Assembly: GCF_000737325.1 (NCBI RefSeq)
Contig: NZ_CP011125.1
Span: 7,502,001-7,566,000, forward strand
Reading direction: 5' to 3'
Source: Sandaracinus amylolyticus
Lineage (GTDB): Bacteria > Myxococcota_A > Polyangia > Polyangiales > Sandaracinaceae
Length of the DNA stretch: 64,000 bases
Made by a program: the position numbers and the translations under genes. Each line of letters begins with the position of its first letter. Positions within the stretch are counted from its first letter, which is position 1. This document shows, piece after piece, positions 31,026 to 38,207 of the stretch. The notes beneath the pieces were generated by a model that saw nothing but the letters and a program-made list of their open reading frames with translations, ran no database searches and was not told the origin of the DNA.

Positions 31026-31727
31026 ATGTCGTGGGCCGCTCGGACGGTCGCGCTGCTGTTCCCCCTCCTCGTCGCCTCGCACGCGTCGGCGCAGGCGCCG
31101 CCCGATGCCGCGCTCGATCGCGCCGTCGACCATGCGCGCGCTGCGCTCGACGCCTGCGCGATCGCGTCGCGCGCATCGCTCGCGGAGCTGCGCACGACCG
31201 TGGTGCGCGTCGAGCTCGCGCGGCCGCGCCGCGTCGACGTCACGGTCACCGAAGGCCCGACCGGCACCGCGCGCGGCGGGCTCCAGCGCTGCATCGCGCG
31301 CGAGCTCGGCGACGTGCTGCGCGCCGATCGCAGCGTGGTCGCGCCGCTCGTCCGCGAGCTTCGTCCCTACGTCGATCTCGCGCTGCCGATGGACCCGCCG
31401 CCGACCACGCCGCGCACCATCGCGCGCCCCGTCGATCTCGTCACGCTGCGCGCCCAGCTCGCGCGCCTGCCCGACGATCGCGCACGCCTCGAGCAGCTCG
31501 CGACGCTCGAGCGCGACGCGCGTGGCGTGACCGAGCTCGACGCCGCGACGCTGCTCGATCTCTTCTCGACCGAGCGACGCGCCGCGGCAGGACGGCTGTG
31601 CCGCGTCGCGGTGGGACGTCACGCGCTCGAGCGCTTGATGGCGCCGCTCGCGGGGCCCGATCGACGCTGGCTCCGCGCCGCGACACGCGGTCGTTGCGGC
31701 GTCGATCCGCGCGCCGAGCACGACTGA
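31026..31727 (+). CDS. exported protein of unknown function
   Basis: 233 residues. MSWAARTVALLFPLLVASHASA is a signal peptide with cleavage near residue 22. Residues about 25-110 contain two Cys that could pair and a beta-rich segment (TTVVRVELARPRRVDVTVT). The C-terminal half is helical with RLPDDRARLEQLATL and ATLLDLFSTERRAAAGRL, which resembles DUF4476-type helical repeats; I rate that only as a resemblance. It follows the receiver-reductase gene by 49 bases and may be co-transcribed with it. No catalytic motif was found. Confidence 0.78.
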   Translation: MSWAARTVALLFPLLVASHASAQAPPDAALDRAVDHARAALDACAIASRASLAELRTTVVRVELARPRRVDVTVTEGPTGTARGGLQRCIARELGDVLRADRSVVAPLVRELRPYVDLALPMDPPPTTPRTIARPVDLVTLRAQLARLPDDRARLEQLATLERDARGVTELDAATLLDLFSTERRAAAGRLCRVAVGRHALERLMAPLAGPDRRWLRAATRGRCGVDPRAEHD

Positions 31728-31859
31728 GCCTCGGGCCCATACGACCGCGCATGTCGGCCGATCGCGGCCGCGCGCGCACCTCGTGATCGTTCCCATCCGG
31801 GCCCATGTTGGGCGTACTCTGGGTTCACCACCTGGGGGCGGGAGCGGTCGTTTCGCTGG

Positions 31860-34800
31860 ATGTTCCACTACTTCGGATACGGCTCGAACCTCAGCGTCAT
31901 CTCGCTCCGCGCCAAGGGCGTCCATCCGCTCAGCTCGGAGCCCGCGATCCTCGAAGGATGGCGCCTCACCTTCGACATCCCCGACTTCTTCCCGATCGAA
32001 GGCGGGACGGGGAACATCCAGCCCGCGACCGACGACGCGGTGCACGGCGTGCTGCACGCGTGTCGCGACGCGGATCTCGCGCGGCTCGATCAGCTCGAGG
32101 CGCTCGGCGTCACGTACCGTCGCGTCGAGACCTCGGTCACGACGTACGGCGGTCGGCGCGTGCGCGCGTACGCGTACGTCGGGATCCCCGACATCCTCGA
32201 CGCGCGCTGTCGGCCCTCGGAGCGCTACCGCAACATCCTCGTCGCGGGCGCGACCGACATGCGCCTCGACCCGCGCTACGTCGCGCGGCTGCGCGCGATG
32301 CCCACGCACCCGCGCCCCGAGCGCGGCCCGTTCGTGCCGAGCGAGGACGGACGCGATCACGACGCGGACGAGATCGCGTCGCGCCGCGAGCTCGTCGTGC
32401 TCGCGGGCCACGTCTTCGACACGTCGCACGCGCGCCCCGAGCACACGTACCTGCGCGGCCTGCTCGGCGGACGCGACGCGACGCTGCTCTTCCTGCGCCG
32501 CATGGACACCAGCGACGGCCACGAGCAGCTCGAGACGGTGCGCCGCGGTGTCTTCACGCCCGCGCAGCGCCGCTACCTCGACGGCTACCTGCACGAGTTC
32601 GCGCGCGAGTACCGCTGGGTCGGCCGCGTGCGCAGCGACGACGACGCGCAGCGCGTGCCCGAGATCACGAAGCCTGCGGCGCAGCGCCCGCGCGTGAAGC
32701 GCGCGTCGGACGCACCGAAGCGCGCCTCGTGGGTGCCGACGCACGCGCTCACGTCGCGCCCTCCGGGCACGCTCGTCATCCCGTCGCGCGCGGTGCTCGA
32801 CGAGTCCGATCGCGACTACGAGACGCTCGGCCACGAGAACCGCGGGTTCCTCTCCGACCTGCACGGCTTCATGCCGCGCGAGCAGCCCGCGACGTCGATG
32901 CCCGCGTCGCACCGCGCGTGGGACGAGGTCGCCGCGCAGCTCCCCGCGCTCTACCGCACGCTGAAGCTGCGCCGCGAGATCGACGCGCTGCCGATCCTCG
33001 ATGCGAGCGCGGAGCACCTCGCCGACGAGCACCTGCTGCGCGCGTCGATGGTGCTCGCGATGCTCTCGCACGCGTACCACTACGTCGAGGCGCATCCGCC
33101 GGGGCGCCACCCCGACGCGCTCACGAGGCCGTGGGCCCAGGTGCGCGAGCGGCTCGGGCGCGGGCCCGCGGTGCTCTCGTACCTCGACCTCATCGTCTAC
33201 AACTGGCGCTTCGTCGATCCCGAGGCCGCGGATCCGATGCGCGTCGACAACCTCCGCCTGCTCGTGCCGACCGTCGACACGAAGGAGGAGCGCGTCTTCT
33301 ATCTCACGCAGACCGAGATCCTCGCGCACACCGCGCCGATCGTGAGCGCGGTGGTGCGCGCGCAGGAGGCCGTGGTCACCGACGATCGCGAAGCGCTCGA
33401 GTGCGCGCTCGCGACGATCCTGACGAGCCTGCAGCGCGTGGTGCGCGAGTCGCTGCTGCACATCGATCCCAACCCGCGCGGCCGCACCCACGTCGATCCG
33501 GTGATCTGGGCGAAGGGCGTCGCGCCGTTCGCGGTGCCGATGCAGGAGGGCGTGCAGGGCCCGAGCGGGACGAGCTCGCCGATCTTCAACACGCTCGACG
33601 TGTTCTTCGGTCGCAAGCGCTACGAGACCTTCCTCGGCAAGGAGATCCACGCGCTGCGCACGACGTACCCGCCGCTGTGGCGCGCGTTCCTCGCGGCGCT
33701 GCAGGAGATCTCGGTGCCCGGCTACGTCGCGACGCGCGGCGACGCGAACCTGCGCGGGCTGCTGCAGGACGTGGTCGCGGAGTACGCCGGGCCGAACGGG
33801 TTCCTCGGCCGCCACCGCATGAAGGTCTACGGGTACCTCGAGCTCGCCTTCAAGGTCGGCCGCAGCGTCACGATCGGCGGCTTCAAGGGGATGTTCCGCG
33901 ATCGCACGTGGGACCAGGTCGACGGCGAGCTCGAGAAGGCGCGCGAGGAGCGCGTGCAGAGCTTCCCCGCGACGGTGCACCGCGCGAAGGCCGCGCGCGT
34001 GCTGCCGAGCGATCCCGACGCGGCGGGCGGCGTGCACACCGTGGTGCTCGACGTGCGCGGCACCGGCGTGCGCTTCGAGGCGGGCGATCGCTGCGGCGTG
34101 CTGCCCGAGCACGCGCACTCGCTGATCGCGCGGACGCTGCGCGCGCTGCGCGCGACCGGCGACGAGGAGATGCCGCTCACGCCCGAGTGGCGCGAGCACC
34201 TCGCGATGCGCCCCGACGTCGACGCGGGCGACACGCTGCGCCTCGCCGACATGCTGCGCTTCGGCGCGATCCGCCCGGTCGGGCCGCGCCTCGCCGAGGG
34301 TCTGCACGCGCGCACCCAGCACCCGCTGCTCGAGCACGCGATCACGAGCGGCACCACGTCGCGCTGGGAGCTCTGGGATCTCCTCGAGCTGCTCGCGACG
34401 AGCGGCTTCGATCCCTCGAGGCTGGTGCGCGATCCCGCCACCGGCGAGCCGAGCGCGGCGCTCGCGAAGCTGCTGCCGCCCGAGGCGTTCCGCATGTACT
34501 CGATCTCGTCGGTGATGGGCTCGGCGGGCGGCGGTCACGCCGACGAGCTGCACCTGACGATCGGCCGCGTCGCGTACCGCACCCGCACGACCGAGGGCGG
34601 CCCCGAGATCGAGCGCCGCGGCACGTGCTCGTCGTTCCTCGCGCGCGCGGCGTCGCGCGACGAGCCGATCGCGATCGTGATCCAGCACCCCGCGCGCTTC
34701 GGCCTGCCGCGCAGCGCGCGCACGCCGATCGTCATGATCGCGGGCGGCACCGGGCTCTCGCCGTTCCGCGGGTTCCTCGTCGAGCGCGGCAGGCAGCTCG

Positions 34801-36626
34801 CGGCGGGCCCGGCGTGGCTCTTCCTCGGCATGCGCGAGCGCGCGCACTTCGCGTACGACGACGAGCTCGCGCCGCACCTCGAGAGCGGCACGCTCGAGCT
34901 GCGCGTCGCGATCTCGCGCGAGGACGTCGACGCGCGCGTCGTGAAGGACGGAGGGCGCGCGCGCATCGAGTGGCGCGACGGGACGCGCAAGCGGGTACCC
35001 GATCTGCTCCTCGATCCCGAGACGAGCGCGCGGCTCGACGCGCTGGTGCGCAGCGCGGCCGAGGGCGGCGCCGGCGCGCACGTCTACGTGTGCGGCCGGA
35101 CCGCGTTCGCGCGCAGCGCGCTCGACGCGCTCGAGCAGGTCTTCCGACGACACGCGCGCACCGACGATCCCGCGACCGAGGCGCGCGATCGCATCGCCGA
35201 GATCGTCGCCGAGGGCCGCCTCGCGATCGAGGTGTTCAGCGGTGATCGCGAGCAGGACGCGCTGCCGCCGATCGACGCGTCGGAGCTCGCGCGGCACAAC
35301 GACGAGACGCACGGCCACTGGATGGCGATCGAAGGCCGCGTCTACGACATGACGCAGTTCATCCGCGAGCACCCGGGCGGCCGGCACATCCTCCAGGCCT
35401 ACGCGGGGCTCGACGCGACCGCGGGCTACGCGCGCTCCCACGCAGGGCGCACCGAGATCCACGCGGCGCGCGAGATGTACGCGATCGGCCGGCTGCGCGC
35501 GCTCGATCTCGGCGGCGTGATCGCGACGGTGCACGGCAACGGCAAGAGCCGGCGCGCGTCGCTCTCGGTCGCGCACGGCGCGTGGGTGTCGCTGCTCTTC
35601 CTGCTCGTCGAGATGCAGAACGCGCTGCGCCACGATCACGCGCTGCAGCACGGCGAGACGACGCGGGACGAGCCGCTGCGCCCGCGCTCGCCGTACAAGC
35701 TGCAGCACGCGGTCGAGACGCACCATCGCTTCCTCTGCAGCTACGTCGACGCGCTGTGCGCGGAGTCGATCCCGCACGTGAGCGCGGTGACGCAGGCGTT
35801 CTTCGCGCCCGAGGACGATCCCTTCGTGATGCGCGGAGAGGTGACGGCGCTGCTCGCGAGCGACGAAGCGCGCTTCGTCGACGGGCTCGTGCCCGCGCTC
35901 TTCGAGAGCGTCACGCGGGTGATCGCGGAGGACGACGAGTGGGGCGAGCCGGGCCCGGAGCGGCGGCGGCTCACCCACGCGATCGACGTGCTGGAGCGCG
36001 CGGACGCGGCGCTCCTCGCGTCGCTCAAGCACATCGCGCGCGACGCGGTGCGCGCGTACGAGGCTCACGAGAAGCACGTGATCGAGCGCGACGGCGCCCG
36101 CGTGCAGAGCGCCTGCCGGCGCATGGTGGACGAGCTGCGGCGATATCATCGATCGATCGCGCAGCGACTGGGGCAGAGCAGCGGCTGGGTCGCGCACCCG
36201 CCCGCGAGACGCGCCTCCGAGGTGGAGAGCACGATGACGACGATGCACGCGAACCCGCACTGGACGCTCGAGATCGACGGCGTCGGCCGCTTCCTCGTGC
36301 TCCGGCGCACGCCGGTCCCGTTCGAGACGATCGAGGAGGTCCTGCACTCGAACGACGACGTGATCTCGCACTTCCAGCTGCAGCACCGGCAGTGGGGCAT
36401 CGTCGTCGACATGCGCCAGGCGCCGCGGCGGAACGATCCCGACTTCGAGAACGCGATGCGCCGGCTGCGCGAGCGCATCGGCGAGAGCTTCGCGCGCGTG
36501 GCGCTGGTGCTGAGCAGCGCGGCGGGCGTGCTGCAGGTGAACCGCATCGCGCGCGACGAGGGCGCGTCGACGTTCGCGACGCTCGACGAGAGCGCGGCGG
36601 TGAGGTTCGCGCGCGGGCTCGGGTGA
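31860..36626 (+). CDS. giant fusion: GGCT-like + IDO-like heme domain + FAD/NADPH reductase + cytochrome b5
   Basis: 1588 residues. (1) Residues 1 to about 240: gamma-glutamylcyclotransferase-like fold with YFGYGSNL (4-11) and candidate catalytic Glu80 in LDQLEALG. (2) About 290-690: indoleamine-2,3-dioxygenase-like heme domain with LSHAYHYVE, DLIVYNWRFVDP, QGPSGTSSPIFNTLDVFFG and likely proximal heme ligand His652 in GRHRMKVYGYLE. (3) About 705-1115: cytochrome-P450-reductase-type FAD and NADPH modules with RMYSISS (Arg878), GTCSSFL, GGTGLSPFRG (962) and YVCGRTAFARSA; no flavodoxin (FMN) domain. (4) About 1135-1215: cytochrome b5 with HPGG (His1171) and His1194. (5) About 1220-1588: unknown helical region, then a SpoIIAA/STAS-like end. 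The order suggests NADPH to FAD to b5 to dioxygenase heme. Start by frame and YFGYGSNL position; ribosome-binding site weak. Substrate unknown. Confidence 0.9.
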   Translation: MFHYFGYGSNLSVISLRAKGVHPLSSEPAILEGWRLTFDIPDFFPIEGGTGNIQPATDDAVHGVLHACRDADLARLDQLEALGVTYRRVETSVTTYGGRRVRAYAYVGIPDILDARCRPSERYRNILVAGATDMRLDPRYVARLRAMPTHPRPERGPFVPSEDGRDHDADEIASRRELVVLAGHVFDTSHARPEHTYLRGLLGGRDATLLFLRRMDTSDGHEQLETVRRGVFTPAQRRYLDGYLHEFAREYRWVGRVRSDDDAQRVPEITKPAAQRPRVKRASDAPKRASWVPTHALTSRPPGTLVIPSRAVLDESDRDYETLGHENRGFLSDLHGFMPREQPATSMPASHRAWDEVAAQLPALYRTLKLRREIDALPILDASAEHLADEHLLRASMVLAMLSHAYHYVEAHPPGRHPDALTRPWAQVRERLGRGPAVLSYLDLIVYNWRFVDPEAADPMRVDNLRLLVPTVDTKEERVFYLTQTEILAHTAPIVSAVVRAQEAVVTDDREALECALATILTSLQRVVRESLLHIDPNPRGRTHVDPVIWAKGVAPFAVPMQEGVQGPSGTSSPIFNTLDVFFGRKRYETFLGKEIHALRTTYPPLWRAFLAALQEISVPGYVATRGDANLRGLLQDVVAEYAGPNGFLGRHRMKVYGYLELAFKVGRSVTIGGFKGMFRDRTWDQVDGELEKAREERVQSFPATVHRAKAARVLPSDPDAAGGVHTVVLDVRGTGVRFEAGDRCGVLPEHAHSLIARTLRALRATGDEEMPLTPEWREHLAMRPDVDAGDTLRLADMLRFGAIRPVGPRLAEGLHARTQHPLLEHAITSGTTSRWELWDLLELLATSGFDPSRLVRDPATGEPSAALAKLLPPEAFRMYSISSVMGSAGGGHADELHLTIGRVAYRTRTTEGGPEIERRGTCSSFLARAASRDEPIAIVIQHPARFGLPRSARTPIVMIAGGTGLSPFRGFLVERGRQLAAGPAWLFLGMRERAHFAYDDELAPHLESGTLELRVAISREDVDARVVKDGGRARIEWRDGTRKRVPDLLLDPETSARLDALVRSAAEGGAGAHVYVCGRTAFARSALDALEQVFRRHARTDDPATEARDRIAEIVAEGRLAIEVFSGDREQDALPPIDASELARHNDETHGHWMAIEGRVYDMTQFIREHPGGRHILQAYAGLDATAGYARSHAGRTEIHAAREMYAIGRLRALDLGGVIATVHGNGKSRRASLSVAHGAWVSLLFLLVEMQNALRHDHALQHGETTRDEPLRPRSPYKLQHAVETHHRFLCSYVDALCAESIPHVSAVTQAFFAPEDDPFVMRGEVTALLASDEARFVDGLVPALFESVTRVIAEDDEWGEPGPERRRLTHAIDVLERADAALLASLKHIARDAVRAYEAHEKHVIERDGARVQSACRRMVDELRRYHRSIAQRLGQSSGWVAHPPARRASEVESTMTTMHANPHWTLEIDGVGRFLVLRRTPVPFETIEEVLHSNDDVISHFQLQHRQWGIVVDMRQAPRRNDPDFENAMRRLRERIGESFARVALVLSSAAGVLQVNRIARDEGASTFATLDESAAVRFARGLG
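36221..36236 (+). other. possible internal translation start in the giant fusion
   Basis: GGTGGAG is followed six bases later by an in-frame ATG (residue 1459 of the fusion). Initiation here would give a free 130-residue STAS-like protein (MTTMHANPHW onward), so this C-terminal domain might be made both fused and free. This is inference from spacing only. Confidence 0.35.
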
Positions 36627-36694
36627 GGAGAATTTCCGAGGAGAGTGAGCCGACGCGACCGCCTTGCGCCTCCTCGTTGCAGCGCGACCTCCAA

Positions 36695-36754
36695 CTCACA
36701 CCGGTGTGAGCTGCGACTCGCACCGGTGTGAGTCGGAGCTCACACCGGCGTGAG
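36695..36754. promoter_or_regulatory. three phased palindromic operators (CTCACACCGGTGTGAG)
   Basis: 16-base palindromes start at 36695, 36717 and 36739, exactly 22 bases apart (two helical turns, same face of the helix). The first is perfect; the second and third each have one substitution (A to G in the left arm, T to C in the right arm). The third ends one base before the candidate -10 box at 36756, so protein bound here would cover the promoter of the gene at 36769. Confidence 0.8.
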
Positions 36755-36755
36755 G

Positions 36756-36761
36756 TACGCT
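36756..36761 (+). promoter_or_regulatory. candidate -10 box (TACGCT) for a leaderless transcript
   Basis: TACGCT ends seven bases before the GTG at 36769 and lies directly after the third palindrome. The operator would sit between the -35 and -10 positions, a repressor arrangement. Confidence 0.5.
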
Positions 36762-36768
36762 CCGCGTC

Positions 36769-37377
36769 GTGGCGACCCGCAAGAAGACGGCGAAGAAGGG
36801 CCCGACGAGCGCGTTCGTGAACGCTGCCCGCCAGGCGAAGGCGCTCGGGGACGAGACCCGCGCGAAGAAGCTGAAGTCGCTGCTCGCGCTGATCGAGCGC
36901 CGCAAAGCGCGGATCGTCGAGGACTTCTACGACATCGGCGAAGCGCTCCGCACGATCCTCCGCGAGCGATTGTTCGAGCAGCGTTACGCCTCGTTCGACG
37001 CGCTGGTCGAGCAGGAGATCGGGATGGCGCCGGGGACCGCATACCGCCTCATCGCGGTGGTTGACGCGCTCCCGCGAGAGAAGGCGATCGAGCTCGGGCA
37101 GGAGAAGTCGTACGCGCTCGTGACCTACGCGGGCGCGACGCCCGAGGCCGACTCGCCGCTCGCGCTCGCCGACGCGCCGATCGCGAAGTCGAGCGCGAAC
37201 GAGATCAAGCGCGCGGCGGCGAAGCTCCGCGCGAAGAAGAAGGCCGCGAGCACGCCGAAGGAGACGAAGGCGCTGATCGCGAAGATCGTCGCCGCGGTGC
37301 GCGCGCTCGGGCTGCGCAAGCCGGTCGCGAGCCTGCGCGGCAAGACCCTGACGGTGCGCGTCGAGCTGCCGGAGTAG
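36769..37377 (+). CDS. small basic helical protein, possible autoregulator
   Basis: 202 residues from a GTG. Both ends are Lys/Ala-rich (TRKKTAKKGP at the start, AAAKLRAKKKAASTPKETKA later), like nucleic-acid-binding tails. The middle (about 40-110) is helical with DFYDIGEALRTILRE, a YASFDALVEQEIGM block and TAYRLIAVVDALP, reminiscent of helix-turn-helix segments in phage or plasmid regulators, but no family is recognised. The three palindromes immediately upstream are the best clue: a DNA-binding autorepressor is the simplest reading. It ends nine bases before the stop of the convergent GGDEF-type gene. Confidence 0.75.
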   Translation: MATRKKTAKKGPTSAFVNAARQAKALGDETRAKKLKSLLALIERRKARIVEDFYDIGEALRTILRERLFEQRYASFDALVEQEIGMAPGTAYRLIAVVDALPREKAIELGQEKSYALVTYAGATPEADSPLALADAPIAKSSANEIKRAAAKLRAKKKAASTPKETKALIAKIVAAVRALGLRKPVASLRGKTLTVRVELPE

Positions 37378-37386
37378 CGCGAACGA

Positions 37387-38202
37387 TCACGTGCGACGCC
37401 GCCGGCGCGCTCCGAGCAGCGCGGCGTCGCAGCGCGTGCGCAGCGTGTCCCGCGATGATCGCGTCACCACGACCGCGGTGACCTCGAGGTGTCCGCTGGG
37501 TACCTCGGGATGAATGAACGGGATCGCGAGCCCTGCGACCGCGCGCGTCACAGCCTCGCACGTCGCCTGCGCGTCGACGCCGGGCGCCGGGAGGATCGCG
37601 AGCTCGTCGCCGCCGACACGCGCGAGACGTCCACGCGAGCGCGCGAGCGCTCCGACCGCGGCGTGGACGCGCGCGAGCGCGAGGTCGCCGTCCTCGTAGC
37701 CATACGCGACGTTGAAGTCCCGCATCCGATCGACGTCGACGAACACGATCGGCTCCGACCCGCCGAGCTGCTCGAGTTCCGTGCGTTCCTCGCGCACCTG
37801 GGCGCGCCACTCGCCGTCGAACGCGACGTCGACGGTGAGCCAGCGCCCGAACGTGAACGCGATGACCATCACCGGCGACTCGTCCCATCCGCCGCACGCC
37901 TTCAGGACCGCGATCGCGCCGGCAGCGTCCTCGCTCGCGTCCTCGGGGTCACGCGACCACCACGACGCGACGGCCGCACCGGTCGCCTCGCGCTCGATCG
38001 CGGCGACGACCGGCAGCTCGCGCAGCAGCACGTTGGCCGCGCGCTCGCGGTGCGACGTGGGCGCGAGCACTGCGATCGGACGGGCTGCGTCGACGACGTG
38101 GAACACGGTCGAGCGCGCGGCGTCGACCTTTTCTCGAGCGCCGGGCATCACGACGCGGCCGCGCGCGAGATCGACGACGCCGATCCCGTCGCGCAGCCGC
38201 AT
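37387..38202 (-). CDS. GGDEF-domain protein (variant GGDEL active site)
   Basis: 271 residues. The N-terminal ~125 residues form an unrecognised sensor-like domain. The GGDEF fold is visible from about 130: PIVFVDVDRMRDFNVAYGYEDG (metal-site Asp residues), then RVGGDELAIL as the signature, so the fifth residue is Leu rather than Phe. No RxxD inhibitory site precedes it at the usual place. It could be an active diguanylate cyclase or a degenerate GTP sensor. The start codon lies five bases after the stop of the giant DUF4215 gene upstream, so the two are probably one transcript and c-di-GMP may influence the adhesin or its secretion. Confidence 0.85.
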   Translation of the reverse strand: MRLRDGIGVVDLARGRVVMPGAREKVDAARSTVFHVVDAARPIAVLAPTSHRERAANVLLRELPVVAAIEREATGAAVASWWSRDPEDASEDAAGAIAVLKACGGWDESPVMVIAFTFGRWLTVDVAFDGEWRAQVREERTELEQLGGSEPIVFVDVDRMRDFNVAYGYEDGDLALARVHAAVGALARSRGRLARVGGDELAILPAPGVDAQATCEAVTRAVAGLAIPFIHPEVPSGHLEVTAVVVTRSSRDTLRTRCDAALLGARRRRRT

Positions 38203-38207
38203 CGCTC

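Noticed and set aside
34000-35240. Reductase part of the fusion considered as a complete diflavin reductase
   Set aside because: No flavodoxin-like FMN domain precedes the FAD module; the b5 domain on its C-terminal side takes the place of the one-electron carrier.
30621-36386. 1921-codon open frame on the minus strand
   Set aside because: Antisense to the giant fusion, composed of Arg/Ala/His-rich sequence with no domain; GC artefact.
36695-36754. Palindrome array considered as CRISPR or parS cluster
   Set aside because: The six-base spacers are too short for CRISPR and the sequence does not resemble the parS consensus; operator is the better reading.
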